64,000 bases of DNA, from the NCBI RefSeq assembly GCF_002813135.1, contig NZ_PHTY01000001.1:1855501-1919500 (forward strand), written 5' to 3'. A program made the translations under genes and the position numbers. The notes under the pieces are model-generated. The model saw nothing but the letters and a program-made list of their open reading frames with translations. It searched no databases and was not told where the DNA came from. Of this stretch, positions 51,183 through 61,619 are shown piece after piece; positions within the stretch are counted from its first letter, which is position 1; each line of letters starts with the position of its first letter. This DNA comes from Ulvibacter sp. MAR_2010_11. Its GTDB lineage: Bacteria > Bacteroidota > Bacteroidia > Flavobacteriales > Flavobacteriaceae.

Positions 51183-52065
51183 GCGATTCCGATTTTAATT
51201 CAATATAATAATTGAGGCGATACAAATCAAACCATAAAAGATTGGGGTTGGCCGAAACAAAATTACGCTCCATTTTTTTCTTGAATGGTGAAATTAGTTT
51301 ACTGAAAAGTGTTGTCATTTTCCAGTTTTTGAGTAGAACATAACTTTGCTGTAATTTGGTAAAGTCTGCATCCAGCAACCCGCTTTTTTCAAGTGAAACA
51401 ATTGAACTTATTGCGCTAAGCGCTTTTTTCAGATAGTTTTCAGAAGATTCCAAACCTAAATGATACACAGGATTATCTATATGAAGTACCTTACTTTTTT
51501 TACGTTTAAGGGCTTGTGAAATCACCAGGTCGTCTCCGTAAAAATTTTCTAAGGCTTTATTGACGCTTTCAAAACACTCCTTTTTAATTAATAGATTTTG
51601 GGTAATAATAAAGTAGGGATGTTTTTCGCGTTCAGATACGGTTTGCACTTCCCTTTCTTTCCCGTATTTCCATCGCAAGCGTTCTTTTTCAGAAGGAGCA
51701 TCATTTTGATAAGCAACTCCGCCAAAAATAACATCGAAATCGTTTTTTACTATTGCAGCGAGATAATTTGCCAGAAAAGTTTCTGAAACAGGGAGTACAT
51801 CCGCGTCTAAGAACAGCAGATTTTCAAATTTGGCTGCTGAAGCCAATTGCCCTCTAATGGCGCTTCGACCTATATTTTTTGGCAGCTTTTTGAATGACAC
51901 ATTAGGAAAGGCAATAATCTTATCGTTGTGGGGAAGCGGAATGGTAGAACCATCGTCCATGACTATAATTTCACAATCAATGGCCTTTTGCCCTAATTCT
52001 TTTTGAAGGGTTTCAACCAGTTGATACACATTGTGATTATATGTAGGAATGAGTATGGAAAGCAT
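51175..52065 (-). CDS. family 2 glycosyltransferase (296 aa)
   Basis: The protein starts MLSILIPTYNHNVYQLVETL and shows MDDGSTIPLP, ENLLFLDADVLPVSE and a C-terminal ALENFYGDDLVISQALKRK with the likely catalytic base. I use the ATG at 52065; an ATG at 52089 overlaps the methyltransferase stop (TAATG) and would add eight residues before the canonical start. It belongs to a minus-strand group of three: methyltransferase and two glycosyltransferases. Confidence 0.87.
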   Translation of the reverse strand: MLSILIPTYNHNVYQLVETLQKELGQKAIDCEIIVMDDGSTIPLPHNDKIIAFPNVSFKKLPKNIGRSAIRGQLASAAKFENLLFLDADVLPVSETFLANYLAAIVKNDFDVIFGGVAYQNDAPSEKERLRWKYGKEREVQTVSEREKHPYFIITQNLLIKKECFESVNKALENFYGDDLVISQALKRKKSKVLHIDNPVYHLGLESSENYLKKALSAISSIVSLEKSGLLDADFTKLQQSYVLLKNWKMTTLFSKLISPFKKKMERNFVSANPNLLWFDLYRLNYYIELKSESHA

Positions 52066-52088
52066 CTTTATCGAATCCCGAAGGTACA

Positions 52089-52820
52089 TTATTTTTTAAG
52101 GAACAAAATTGTTTCGGCTTGAAATCCCGCATGAACATCATCTTCAAATGTTTTTGCATCACCCTGAGTAAATCCACTTTTTTTCAACCTCTCTGTCAAT
52201 CCCGCAATCGAATAGATTCTTACATGGTCTTCTTGTCCGAAGGCCTTCAGCCGATTTTCTTCTGTAGTGATAGATGCATCTTCGTAAATATCGTTGCCTT
52301 CCTTAAAAGGGGTTTGTATTAAACAAGATCCACCGGGTTTTAAAACACGAAACAACTCCTGCATCGCTTTTTGGTCTTCCTCTATATGTTCCAGGATATG
52401 ATAACAAATTATTACATCAAAATGATTATCGGGACGGTCTATTTTTGTAATGTCGTAATGGTATTGCGCAATAAATTCATCTTCGAAATCGGTGCTCACA
52501 TAATTGATAGAATTGTCCTTGCTTAGTATACGATATAAGCTTCGGGAAGGAGAGAAATGCAAAACAGATCCGTGTAATAAATCGTGTTCTTTCAGTAGAG
52601 AAAAAAGTCGGCGGGTTCTGGCTCTGCTTCCGCAGAAAGGGCATAAAATATCTCCGTCATCCAGAGGAATGAATTTCTTTAAGGAGTGGTCACAAATTGG
52701 GCACTTGTGATTCTTTCCCTTGTAGCGTAGCGCAAAAAGCGCCCTGAAAAACAATTCATTCTTTATTAAAAAGCCCTTAGGTACCAAAGCTAAGGCAGTT
52801 TTTTTAACCGTTTTATACAT
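52089..52820 (-). CDS. SAM-dependent methyltransferase with zinc ribbon
   Basis: The N-terminus carries two Cys pairs (CPICDHSLKKFIPLDDGDIL then CPFCGSRARTR), a small zinc-ribbon, followed by a class I methyltransferase core: SVLHFSPSRSLYRIL, NYVSTDFEDEF, FDVIICYHILEHIEEDQKAM. It is 243 aa long. In this position it probably methylates a sugar residue. It is the first gene of its minus-strand group. Confidence 0.85.
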   Translation of the reverse strand: MYKTVKKTALALVPKGFLIKNELFFRALFALRYKGKNHKCPICDHSLKKFIPLDDGDILCPFCGSRARTRRLFSLLKEHDLLHGSVLHFSPSRSLYRILSKDNSINYVSTDFEDEFIAQYHYDITKIDRPDNHFDVIICYHILEHIEEDQKAMQELFRVLKPGGSCLIQTPFKEGNDIYEDASITTEENRLKAFGQEDHVRIYSIAGLTERLKKSGFTQGDAKTFEDDVHAGFQAETILFLKK

Positions 52821-52917
52821 GCCGCTAAATTACGATATAATGGATAACTGGTATAGTTTTTAAAAAATAAGTACCTTAGAAAAATAATGGGAGGTGCCCT
52901 TATAACTTAAAATAAAT

Positions 52918-54543
52918 ATGCTTCGTTGTTGTCTAATTTGTATTGGTATGTTGATAGGGATGATGCCGTTGTTGGCACAAGAAGACGCTTGGTTTTATCT
53001 TAGAGCGAAAGATACTTTATTCATTCCCAATTTTACAGAAGTAAATAACAAGTTGGTCTATCGTGGAAATGATAGGAGTCTACGCGCGGTTTTAAATAAA
53101 TATGAGATCTCGGAATTTAAAAAGACCTTTCGAAATGCCAAGCTTCCAAATTTAAAGAAGACCTTCTTTGTAATAGCCAATAAGAAGGAAATGATGGAAG
53201 ACCTTTTACGCAACGCTTCGCATGTATTTGTTTTTGGTGAGCACATTTCGGAGGAAGATAAAAAAATATTTGAACCAAACGATTATGGCCTCACTAGTAC
53301 TATTGGTGGAAATACAGGATTGCAGGCAGATCTGTCTTATTTGGACGATATAGATATGCCAAAAGCCTGGTTTTATACCACGGGTTCTCCCGATGTGATT
53401 ATTGGTATTTCCGACGGAAGTGTAGATACTACGAACACCGACTTTAAGGATAAAACAAAGGTGTTTAATAAATCTTCATTGGCAGGGGGTCATGGATATA
53501 GTATCGCAGCCAATGCAGCAGCACAGGGAGATAATGGTTACGGAATTCCGGGTGTCTGTTACGACTGTAGTATCTATTCCACCAATTATGGAGATTTTAG
53601 AAATCTTGCAATGATAATGGAGCTTTCGCGGGCGGGTGCAAAAGTGGTTAATTGTAGCTGGATTGGGAAGCAATATTACGAAACCGCTCAGGCTGCAGTA
53701 GATGAAATGTTCTCAAATGGAACTTTAATAGTAGCAGCAGGAGGCAACAAGAGTTGGGGTGAAACAAAAGGAGAGCTGCTTTATTATCCGGCCTCATATA
53801 AGCATGTGATATCGGTTGGAGTTGGAACGTTTAGACACGAAAATGTGATGGATAACATCAAGATTGAAAAAAACGGGAACTATTATGCCGAGAATGTTAG
53901 AGGATATGTTGGCAGAACATTAGGGTTTAAGAACAATGATACACTTAGTGAACCTCATATATGGGCTGCAGGGACTTCAACTCTCAATTCTGAAATTGAC
54001 ATTTTAGCACCTTCTACAGGTCAATTTATGTTTTCAAAATTTATTCTGGACGGAACTTTGGAATATCACCCCTATTCGACGACTTCGGGGGCGACTCCCT
54101 TTGTGACGGGGACAATAGGTCTTATGTTTTCATTGTATCCGTGTTTGCCTTTGGATGAAGTGGAAAGTATACTGAAAATTTCAGCTGTGAATATAGATCA
54201 TATCAAAGCTAATAAGCCATATGAAGGAACCTATGGAGCCGGGTTACTCAATGCCGGCAATACCATAGAATTACTTTATCAATTACATACGGAGGACGAA
54301 ATTGCTTCAATTGAAAATCAAATGTTTTCGAGATGGGATTTTAAGCTAACGGCTTACTCGAAACAGGTGCACATTCAGAATATGGAGTTTACAAAAGATG
54401 CCACTTTGGATTTGGTTGCCAAGAATGCGATTGTACTTGGTGCAAATACTGTTTTAAAGCCGAGTGCTAACGGAAAAATTCGTTTAAAAGTAGACAATAC
54501 TATTGATAAAGAGTGTGAATTGAGATTGAGACAAAACGACTAG
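52918..54543 (+). CDS. exported S8-family (subtilisin-like) serine peptidase
   Basis: The 541-aa protein has a signal peptide (about 1-20) and a propeptide-like region to about residue 130. The subtilase triad is Asp166 (IIGISDGSVD), His192 (GGHGYSIAANAAA) and Ser390 (TTSGATPFVTG); the last replaces the usual GTSMATPHVAG but keeps the Ser. VAAGGNKSWG holds the oxyanion Asn. The final 80 residues are beta-rich with no clear sorting domain. It stands alone between glycan genes and converges with the next gene with no spacer. Confidence 0.87.
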   Translation: MLRCCLICIGMLIGMMPLLAQEDAWFYLRAKDTLFIPNFTEVNNKLVYRGNDRSLRAVLNKYEISEFKKTFRNAKLPNLKKTFFVIANKKEMMEDLLRNASHVFVFGEHISEEDKKIFEPNDYGLTSTIGGNTGLQADLSYLDDIDMPKAWFYTTGSPDVIIGISDGSVDTTNTDFKDKTKVFNKSSLAGGHGYSIAANAAAQGDNGYGIPGVCYDCSIYSTNYGDFRNLAMIMELSRAGAKVVNCSWIGKQYYETAQAAVDEMFSNGTLIVAAGGNKSWGETKGELLYYPASYKHVISVGVGTFRHENVMDNIKIEKNGNYYAENVRGYVGRTLGFKNNDTLSEPHIWAAGTSTLNSEIDILAPSTGQFMFSKFILDGTLEYHPYSTTSGATPFVTGTIGLMFSLYPCLPLDEVESILKISAVNIDHIKANKPYEGTYGAGLLNAGNTIELLYQLHTEDEIASIENQMFSRWDFKLTAYSKQVHIQNMEFTKDATLDLVAKNAIVLGANTVLKPSANGKIRLKVDNTIDKECELRLRQND

Positions 54544-56130
54544 CTATCTTGCTCTATATACATCAAATTGAGTTCCCTTTTCGACCAACACCCAATCTTT
54601 CTCTATGATGCTCTTAATCTCATAACTGTCCAATTCATACTGGGAATATTCTTTCTTCTCAAGGAAGACATATGCGTTTTTATCGGCTAATTGATCAACA
54701 AGAGATTTCGACTGGTTATTAATTTCTACATCCAAAGGCCAATCAATGCCAATGGGATTGATAGTTTTTGTAAGATAATGGGCATGTGTGACCGATGGAA
54801 TGGCAGTAAAAACAGGATACTTTGCAGCCAACTTCTTTAATTCTTTATATTTTTCAAAAGTATCGTGATCACTTTTTATAAAAGTAAGTTGAGGGAAAAC
54901 ATCGCCCATTTCATAGATAAGTTTGTCTCTGTTAGAGTCTCGGTAAATAGTTTGATATCCTAAGTAAAAAGTGACGAGGTACAAAGTCAAAATAATACTT
55001 GAAAACAAGAAGGATATTTGTTTTGGAACTTCAGAAAAGAAAAATATATACAAAGCAAAAATAAGGGGTAATGAAAAATGAATCGGAGTTCGGTAGCCAT
55101 TGCTAATAGAGGCACTCCAGCTCAATGTTATCAGCAGAATTAAGACTAAAAACCGCTTGTCCTTCCGAAGCATATACAACGAATATGCACTCGCAACTAT
55201 AAGTAATAATTGAAATAGATGCTCTATTGTACTCCAGTTTCCACTATGACGAATAAATAAAAAACTAATTAAAACTACTACGCCCACATTAAGTATAAGA
55301 TAGGTATACTTCTTTCCAAGGTATTTGGATGCTACCCATATCCCTATAAGCAAGAGAGTAACGTAAATGATATTAAACTTCAGCGCCAGATAATACGATT
55401 TTATACCTGCATCTACCAATGCCGAAGTGGGTGTTCGTTGAAAAGTTTGATTTAAAAATGGTTCAAGAGAACCGTTTAAATATTTAATCCCAACATACAT
55501 CAATCCCCCAATTAAGCCAAAAAACGCAAAATACTTTAATCTGAAATAATCTTTACGTAAAAGGAAATACAAACAAATAAAAAGCGGCATAAAGTAAAAC
55601 GATTGTTTTGAGAACATTCCAAGAACTATAAAAATAGCGCCCAAAAATAAATACAGCAGTCGACTTTTTTCGTGAAGTAGTAAATAGAGTCCTATTGTGC
55701 AGAAAAAAACGCCGTCGACAGTATTCCAGGCCATTGGGGGATAATTGTGAATAGAGATAACTGCTCCCAGAATAGCAATAAAATACAATGTTTCTTTTGA
55801 AGTGATTGAAAAAGTGTTACATAAAATCTTTGAGCCCAAATAGGAGTATATAAAAATTTGAATATAGAAGAAACTGCGGTCTATGATATAGCCGTAGGTT
55901 TCAGAAATAAAGAGAAATATTGTATGAAAAAAGGCAGGGACGGCCGGTCGTGTATAGATAAAATCCCGATGTGGAATTTCTCCATTATAAATACTCCACG
56001 AGGTTCCGAATATATACCCTGTATCTGTATCCTCAAACCCATAGGGCATATAAAAAACTATGTAAAAAGCACAAATAAAAAAGAATAGAAATTGAAAAAC
56101 GATTGCAGCGCTGATTTTACTTTTCAGCAT
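54544..56130 (-). CDS. polytopic membrane glycosyltransferase-like protein
   Basis: The 528-aa protein has about ten or more membrane helices and, near the N-terminus, YGFEDTDTGYIFGTSWSIYN and GEIPHRDFIYTRPAVPAFFH. This Asp-rich first loop is typical of GT-C-type enzymes that use polyprenyl-phosphate sugars. It follows a polyprenyl-phosphate glycosyltransferase gene with a 14-bp overlap, and the two likely act as a pair (GtrB/GtrC style). The sugar is unknown. Confidence 0.78.
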   Translation of the reverse strand: MLKSKISAAIVFQFLFFFICAFYIVFYMPYGFEDTDTGYIFGTSWSIYNGEIPHRDFIYTRPAVPAFFHTIFLFISETYGYIIDRSFFYIQIFIYSYLGSKILCNTFSITSKETLYFIAILGAVISIHNYPPMAWNTVDGVFFCTIGLYLLLHEKSRLLYLFLGAIFIVLGMFSKQSFYFMPLFICLYFLLRKDYFRLKYFAFFGLIGGLMYVGIKYLNGSLEPFLNQTFQRTPTSALVDAGIKSYYLALKFNIIYVTLLLIGIWVASKYLGKKYTYLILNVGVVVLISFLFIRHSGNWSTIEHLFQLLLIVASAYSLYMLRKDKRFLVLILLITLSWSASISNGYRTPIHFSLPLIFALYIFFFSEVPKQISFLFSSIILTLYLVTFYLGYQTIYRDSNRDKLIYEMGDVFPQLTFIKSDHDTFEKYKELKKLAAKYPVFTAIPSVTHAHYLTKTINPIGIDWPLDVEINNQSKSLVDQLADKNAYVFLEKKEYSQYELDSYEIKSIIEKDWVLVEKGTQFDVYRAR

Positions 56131-57091
56131 TTTTCTTAGTTTTTAGGTTTGTCTTCTCGATTATATAAAGAGGTCTGTTTAAAATATTCTTATTAATTCT
56201 ACTAATATATTCACCAATAACACCTACCGATATTAATTGGATTCCGCCTATAAATAAAAAACTTACCATTAGAGAAGTCCAACCGGTAATAGTTGTTCCT
56301 AAAAAGTAGTGGGCGTAAATGGCATACATTAAAACTATAAAGGCTATAAAGGATATGAATATTCCCAATCTACTTACAAAAAGCAAGGGTTTATCTGAAA
56401 ATCCGGTGATGCCGTCAAGAGCGAACTTTAGCATTTTTCCTAATGTATAACCCGTCTTTCCTTCCTTTCTACTATCTCTATCATATTGAACATAAGTTTG
56501 ATTAAATCCCAGCCAGGCAATCTGTCCTCTTAGAAACTTATTCTGCTCCGGCATTTTATTGAGGTAGGATACGACCTTTTTATCTATAAGCCGGAAATCC
56601 CCTGTATCTAAAGGAATATTAATGGACGTTATTCTTTTTAAAATACGATAGAATAATTTTGCTGTTATCTTTTTAAAAAAGGTTTCTCCCTTTCTTTTTC
56701 GACGTTGTGCATATACTACCTCAAAGCCTTGCTTGTATTCATCGTATAATTGAGGAATAAGTTCTGGGGGATCTTGTAGATCTCCATCGATAATCACCAC
56801 AGCGTCTCCATTACAAAAATCTAACCCGGCAGTCACAGCAATTTGATGGCCGAAGTTTCTACTAAAATTTATATAATAGGTTTTAGGATCAGACTCGGCG
56901 ATTTTCATAAGTTGTATTAAGGAACCATCGCGACTTCCATCGTTTACGAAAATGAATTCGTAATTTTCTGAAACGTTCATCACACTTTTACGCAATCTTT
57001 GGTAAAGCTCTGCTATGATACCTTCTTCATTAAAAATAGGGATAATGACCGAAATATCAATTTGCGATTTATTGTGAGTTGTTTCCATCAT
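56117..57091 (-). CDS. polyprenyl-phosphate glycosyltransferase (GtrB/DPM-like)
   Basis: This GT2 enzyme (324 aa) shows ISVIIPIFNEEGIIAELYQR, FVNDGSRDGSL, VVIIDGDLQDPPELIP (metal DxD), and DTGDFRLIDKKVV, followed by two C-terminal membrane helices (about 232-255 and 265-290). It should charge undecaprenyl phosphate with one sugar for use on the outer face. Partner of the downstream membrane gene. Confidence 0.92.
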   Translation of the reverse strand: MMETTHNKSQIDISVIIPIFNEEGIIAELYQRLRKSVMNVSENYEFIFVNDGSRDGSLIQLMKIAESDPKTYYINFSRNFGHQIAVTAGLDFCNGDAVVIIDGDLQDPPELIPQLYDEYKQGFEVVYAQRRKRKGETFFKKITAKLFYRILKRITSINIPLDTGDFRLIDKKVVSYLNKMPEQNKFLRGQIAWLGFNQTYVQYDRDSRKEGKTGYTLGKMLKFALDGITGFSDKPLLFVSRLGIFISFIAFIVLMYAIYAHYFLGTTITGWTSLMVSFLFIGGIQLISVGVIGEYISRINKNILNRPLYIIEKTNLKTKKNAEK

Positions 57092-57099
57092 TTTTTAAA

Positions 57100-57783
57100 C
57101 TACACCGTTTTCTGTACCACTTCAAAAATCTGACTCTCATCACATTTCAAAGTTTTTGAAGGATATTTTAAAAGTAAGGCATAATCGTGTGTTGCCATAA
57201 GAATGGTATTTCCGTTCTTGTTGATTTCCTGTAGCACTTCCATCACCTCTACACTTGTTTGCGGATCCAGATTTCCGGTAGGCTCATCTGCTAAAATTAA
57301 TTCGGGATCGTTGAGAAGTGCTCTTGCTATGGCTACACGCTGTTGTTCGCCTCCCGAAAGTTGATACGGATACTTAAAACTTTTGGTTTTCATCCCAACC
57401 TTGTCCAAAACGGCGTTAATTTTATTCTCCATGGCTATTTTGTCCTTCCACCCTGTAGCGGTTAACACAAATAGGAGGTTGTCATGGACGGTACGCTCGT
57501 TCAATAATTTAAAATCCTGAAATACCACCCCCAGCTTTCTCCGCAAAAAGGGAATGTCTTTTTCTTTCAATGTAGGAAGGTCGTAACCCACTATTTCTCC
57601 CGTTCCTTTCTGAAGGGGCAGATCTCCATATAGCGTTTTCATAAAACTACTTTTTCCGGTTCCGGTTTTACCAATTAAATACACAAATTCTCCTTTTTCT
57701 ACTGTAACAGTAACATCGGAAAGAATAAGATTCTCCCCTTGAAAAATGGAAGCGTCCTTTAGGAATAATACAGGTTGAGACAT
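57100..57783 (-). CDS. ftsE: cell-division ABC ATPase FtsE
   Basis: Starting [17 protein letters not shown], the protein carries Walker A (GKTGTGKSS), the Q-loop, signature [15 protein letters not shown] and Walker [13 protein letters not shown] with the H-loop MATHDY. It is the size of FtsE (227 aa) and has the '[20 protein letters not shown]' pattern of flavobacterial FtsE. FtsEX activates septal peptidoglycan hydrolases. ftsX is not adjacent, so the partner lies elsewhere. The start at 57783 is preferred to 57801. Confidence 0.85.
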   Translation of the reverse strand: MSQPVLFLKDASIFQGENLILSDVTVTVEKGEFVYLIGKTGTGKSSFMKTLYGDLPLQKGTGEIVGYDLPTLKEKDIPFLRRKLGVVFQDFKLLNERTVHDNLLFVLTATGWKDKIAMENKINAVLDKVGMKTKSFKYPYQLSGGEQQRVAIARALLNDPELILADEPTGNLDPQTSVEVMEVLQEINKNGNTILMATHDYALLLKYPSKTLKCDESQIFEVVQKTV

Positions 57784-57817
57784 CAAATAATTTTTTAACA
57801 AAAATATCTAAATAAAG

Positions 57818-58282
57818 TTAGTTTTCCAGAACTGACAGTTTTTCTTTTAAGTCGTTGATTTCTTTTTGCTGTTCGATAGCGTACAATGTCAATTCTTCTA
57901 TTTTCTGAAGGAGCAGTAAATTCATTTCCTTGAGTAAAAATCCTTCTTGTTCAAATTGGCTTGCTGAAGGAACCCCGGGCAAGTGATGGTTCTCTTCAAT
58001 AAATGCCGCGACTTCTTCCAAACTAGGCATAGTGTAATCCGGTTTTAATTCCGAAATACCTTTAAAATAAGTTTCAAAGACATAATCGGGTGCGACTGCC
58101 CCGTTGAGGTCTACCAATACTTCCTGCGTGTGAATTTTCCCTTTTACGGTGAGCATTTCATCCGGCTGTTCGGTCCCAATCCCAATTTTTCCGTTTTTTT
58201 CTGAAAGGTTTTTAAATGGGCTTCGTTGGGCTATTACTGAAGTTGTAAGCAAAATAAAGGCTAAAAGTGCTAATTTTTTCAT
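57818..58282 (-). CDS. exported short protein with coiled-coil tail (154 aa)
   Basis: A signal peptide (MKKLALLAFILLTTSVIAQ) is followed by GKIGIGTEQPDEMLTVKGKI, a conserved block DYTMPSLEEVAAFIEENHHL and PGVPSASQFEQEGFLLKEMN, and a C-terminal coiled coil. This set is common to flavobacterial exported proteins of unknown function, often found as the end of longer tail-fibre-like proteins. A longer frame upstream to 58573 lacks any plausible coding content. Confidence 0.85.
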   Translation of the reverse strand: MKKLALLAFILLTTSVIAQRSPFKNLSEKNGKIGIGTEQPDEMLTVKGKIHTQEVLVDLNGAVAPDYVFETYFKGISELKPDYTMPSLEEVAAFIEENHHLPGVPSASQFEQEGFLLKEMNLLLLQKIEELTLYAIEQQKEINDLKEKLSVLEN

Positions 58283-58567
58283 ATTCTCTCTTGTTAATAA
58301 ATCGTGGTGCTTTAAAAGTACAGTATTTTTTTGAAGCATACTTAATGACCAAAACTGCTTCAACAAAACATAATTATAGTTCAATTGTTGCGTTATTATG
58401 AAAGTTGATCGGCTAAAGCACATCGACTGAAGCTTTAATGTTTTATACGTCAATTGGTTACCTGTAGTGGTATTATTGTTGATATAACTGTGAAAAACTT
58501 CAGCTATGTTACAAACGCCCTCTAACTGAAGCCATATCTTTATACTCGAAAAAAAAACGATAAAAAA

Positions 58568-61500
58568 ATGCAAAAGAACCTCATAATCTTTTCTCTTTTC
58601 CTACTTATTTCATTCACTACTTTTTCACAGCAAACCGCTGTGTTTACCAACGAGCTGGTCGATTATAACAAAGCGCTCGAATTGTACAATAACAGTCAGT
58701 TTCTCGCTTCACAAAGTTTGTTCGCAAAGGTGAAGCAAACCTCGAAAGATGAAACGATACAAGGGGATTGTGCCTACTACATCGCCAATTGCGCCGTACG
58801 TTTAAATCAACAAGATGCCGATGCCCTGATGGAAGAGTTTGTAACCGATTACCCCACCAGCATCAAACGCAACGACGCCTATATCAATGTGGCTAATTAT
58901 TATTTCGAAAACGGCAAGTATTCCTTTGCCCGTAAATGGTACGACAAGGTGGACGAAGAAAGTGTTCCCCGCAGTGAGCGCGATCGTTTCAATTTTAACA
59001 ACGGCTACGCCTATTTTAAAAGTAAGCGTTACAACGAGGCCAAAAAGTATTTCAATAGAGTGAATACTTCCGAAAAATATGGGTCACAGGCAAAATATTA
59101 TCTGGGGTTTATCGCTTATGAAGGTGACGACTATCAGGAGGCGAATGAACTTTTTGAAGAGGTAAAAGACGAAGAGCGCTATGCCGAAGGTCTTTCCTAC
59201 TACCAGGCCGATATGAATTTTAAACTGGGGAATTTTCAGAAGGCCATCGATATGGGGAAGGAGCAATACGAACAATCCAATCCGGTCGAGAAAAGTGAGC
59301 TTTCAAAAATTATTGGTGAGAGTTATTTCAATCTTGAAAAATATGAAGAAGCCATTCCGTATCTCAAGGAATACAAAGGGAAACGCGGCAAATGGAACAA
59401 TACAGATTACTATCAGTTAGGATACGCCTATTACAAACAAGGGGATTATCAAAATGCGATAGGGGAATTCAATAAAATTATCGACGGACGCAACTCGGTA
59501 GCGCAAAACGCATACTATCACCTTGCTGAAAGTTACTTAAAGCTCAACCAAAAACAACAGGCGCTCAATGCATTTAAAAATGCTTCCGAAATGGATTTTT
59601 CGGCCGAAATACAGGAAGATGCCTGGTTGAACTATGCCAAGCTGAGCTACGAAATTGGAAACAGTTATAAGAGTACACCACAGGTTATTCTTTCATTTAT
59701 TGAAACCTATCCCAACAATAAAAACAACGAAGCTTTAAAGGATTTGTTAATCGATTCGTATATCACTTCCAAAAATTACAAGGCAGCCTTGGATTTGCTG
59801 GAAAACAATAAATCGTTCGAAAACAAACTTGCCTATCAAAAAGTGGCATTTTTTAGAGGTATCGAAGTCTATAACGAAGGGAATTACAAGGAAGCTATCG
59901 AGTTTTTCAATAGATCATTAAAAGAACCAAGAGAACCTTCATATACTGCACGTGCTACCTATTGGAAGGCCGAAAGTGATTATCAGTTGAACAATTTTGA
60001 CGAAGCGCTTATTGGTTACAAACAGTTTTTGCAGCTACCGGGTTCGGCGGGATCAACCGAATTAAAGAACAGCCGATACAATATTGCCTACAATCACTTC
60101 AAACTTAAAAACTTTTCGGAAGCAATCGACAACTTTAAAATTTATGTAGAATCTTCTTCTGCCGATGGAGCCCGAAAAAAGGATGCCTATCTGCGATTGG
60201 GAGACAGCTATTTTGTAAGCAGTCAGTACTGGCCGGCGATGGATAACTACAACAAGGCTATCGACTTGGGTACTTCCGATGCCGATTATGCCGCGTTTCA
60301 GAAAGCGATCAGCTATGGTTTTGTAGACAAAACAGATAACAAAATAGAGGGATTAAAGGAATTCGGGAATAAATACCCCAAGTCGGTGTATCGCGACGAT
60401 GCCTTGTACGAATTGGGAAATACCTACGTTGCGCAGAACAAAACCAATGAGGCCATAGCAACCTATGATAAGTTAATTCGGGATATTCCCACAAGCAGTT
60501 ATGTTTCCAGAACCCTCTTGAAGAAAGCACTAATTTTCGATAATACAGGAAAAAGCAACGAGGCGCTCACCCTTTTTAAGCGAGTGGCAAAAGAATTTCC
60601 TTCTACACCGGAGGCGTTGCAAGCAGTAGCCTCAGCAAAGATTATTTATATCGATCAGGGCCGTGTGGACGAATATGCCAATTGGGTAAAAACCCTGGAT
60701 TTTGTTGAAATTGAAGATGCCGAAGTAGACGATGCTACCTATTTGGCGGCCGAGCAGCCTTATTTAGAGAACAAACCCAAAGTAGCAATGACCCGTTTTG
60801 AAGATTATTTGAAGCAATTCCCCAACGGGCAACACGCACTAAAAGCACATTTTTACTTGGGGCAGTTGCTGTTTGCCGAAAATGCATCCGATAAAGCCAT
60901 CCCGCATTATGCCTTTGTGGTAGGGAAGGAGCGAAGTGAATTTACCGAACAGGCCCTGGCACGTATTTCCGAATTGTATCTGGCAAAGAAAGACTACACC
61001 AATGCCTTACAATATTTGAAACGTCTCGAGACCGAAGCCGATTTCCCTCAGAATATCATCTTTGCACAAACCAATAGTATGAAAGCAAGTTACGAGCTAA
61101 AACAATATGCCGAAGCTGTTAGCTATGCCGAAAAAGTACTTCAGAATTCAAAAATCGATAACAGCATTAAGAGTGATGCACAAATAATCATCGCCAGATC
61201 TGCCATTAAAACCGGAAATGAAAGCAAGGCAAAAACAGCCTATGCAGAGGTTTCGAAGATCGCAACAGGACAATTAGCTGCGGAAGCCTTATTTTATGAA
61301 GCCTACTTTAAAAACAAGGAAGGCAATCACGAAGCGTCCAATGCTTCCATTCAGAAACTGGCAAAGGATTACAGCGGTTATAAATACTATGGTGCCAAAG
61401 GTCTCGTGCTTATGGCTAAGAATTTTTACGCTCTGAAAGATGCCTATCAAGCGACTTATATTTTGGAAAGCGTAATTAAAAATTTTTCCGAATATCAGGA

Positions 61501-61588
61501 TGTAGTGGACGAAGCCAAAGCCGAACTAGCCGTTATCAAATCGGCCGAATCGAAAACAAATGCTTCGGTTGAAACCGATGGCAATTAA
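58568..61588 (+). CDS. large exported TPR protein (1006 aa)
   Basis: A signal peptide (about 1-21) precedes a nearly continuous array of tetratricopeptide-like repeats along the whole length, for example YNKALELYNNSQFLASQSLF, AIPYLKEYKGKRGKWNNTDY and AIATYDKLIRDIPTSSYVSR. It is a periplasmic scaffold. The gene after it encodes an outer-membrane barrel-like protein, so the pair may form an envelope complex. Similar pairs occur widely in Flavobacteria; their function is not known to me. Confidence 0.85.
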   Translation: MQKNLIIFSLFLLISFTTFSQQTAVFTNELVDYNKALELYNNSQFLASQSLFAKVKQTSKDETIQGDCAYYIANCAVRLNQQDADALMEEFVTDYPTSIKRNDAYINVANYYFENGKYSFARKWYDKVDEESVPRSERDRFNFNNGYAYFKSKRYNEAKKYFNRVNTSEKYGSQAKYYLGFIAYEGDDYQEANELFEEVKDEERYAEGLSYYQADMNFKLGNFQKAIDMGKEQYEQSNPVEKSELSKIIGESYFNLEKYEEAIPYLKEYKGKRGKWNNTDYYQLGYAYYKQGDYQNAIGEFNKIIDGRNSVAQNAYYHLAESYLKLNQKQQALNAFKNASEMDFSAEIQEDAWLNYAKLSYEIGNSYKSTPQVILSFIETYPNNKNNEALKDLLIDSYITSKNYKAALDLLENNKSFENKLAYQKVAFFRGIEVYNEGNYKEAIEFFNRSLKEPREPSYTARATYWKAESDYQLNNFDEALIGYKQFLQLPGSAGSTELKNSRYNIAYNHFKLKNFSEAIDNFKIYVESSSADGARKKDAYLRLGDSYFVSSQYWPAMDNYNKAIDLGTSDADYAAFQKAISYGFVDKTDNKIEGLKEFGNKYPKSVYRDDALYELGNTYVAQNKTNEAIATYDKLIRDIPTSSYVSRTLLKKALIFDNTGKSNEALTLFKRVAKEFPSTPEALQAVASAKIIYIDQGRVDEYANWVKTLDFVEIEDAEVDDATYLAAEQPYLENKPKVAMTRFEDYLKQFPNGQHALKAHFYLGQLLFAENASDKAIPHYAFVVGKERSEFTEQALARISELYLAKKDYTNALQYLKRLETEADFPQNIIFAQTNSMKASYELKQYAEAVSYAEKVLQNSKIDNSIKSDAQIIIARSAIKTGNESKAKTAYAEVSKIATGQLAAEALFYEAYFKNKEGNHEASNASIQKLAKDYSGYKYYGAKGLVLMAKNFYALKDAYQATYILESVIKNFSEYQDVVDEAKAELAVIKSAESKTNASVETDGN

Positions 61589-61619
61589 CCCCTTTTCAAT
61601 AAAAAACATACCTATTCAT

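Noticed and set aside
57100-57783. Assigning the ATPase to polysaccharide export because of its neighbours
   Set aside because: Its length and its N-terminal and Walker regions fit FtsE, and no ABC membrane subunit for export lies beside it.
58283-58573. N-terminal extension of the exported coiled-coil protein
   Set aside because: The extension has no protein-like composition, and the true start is marked by a standard signal peptide at 58282.
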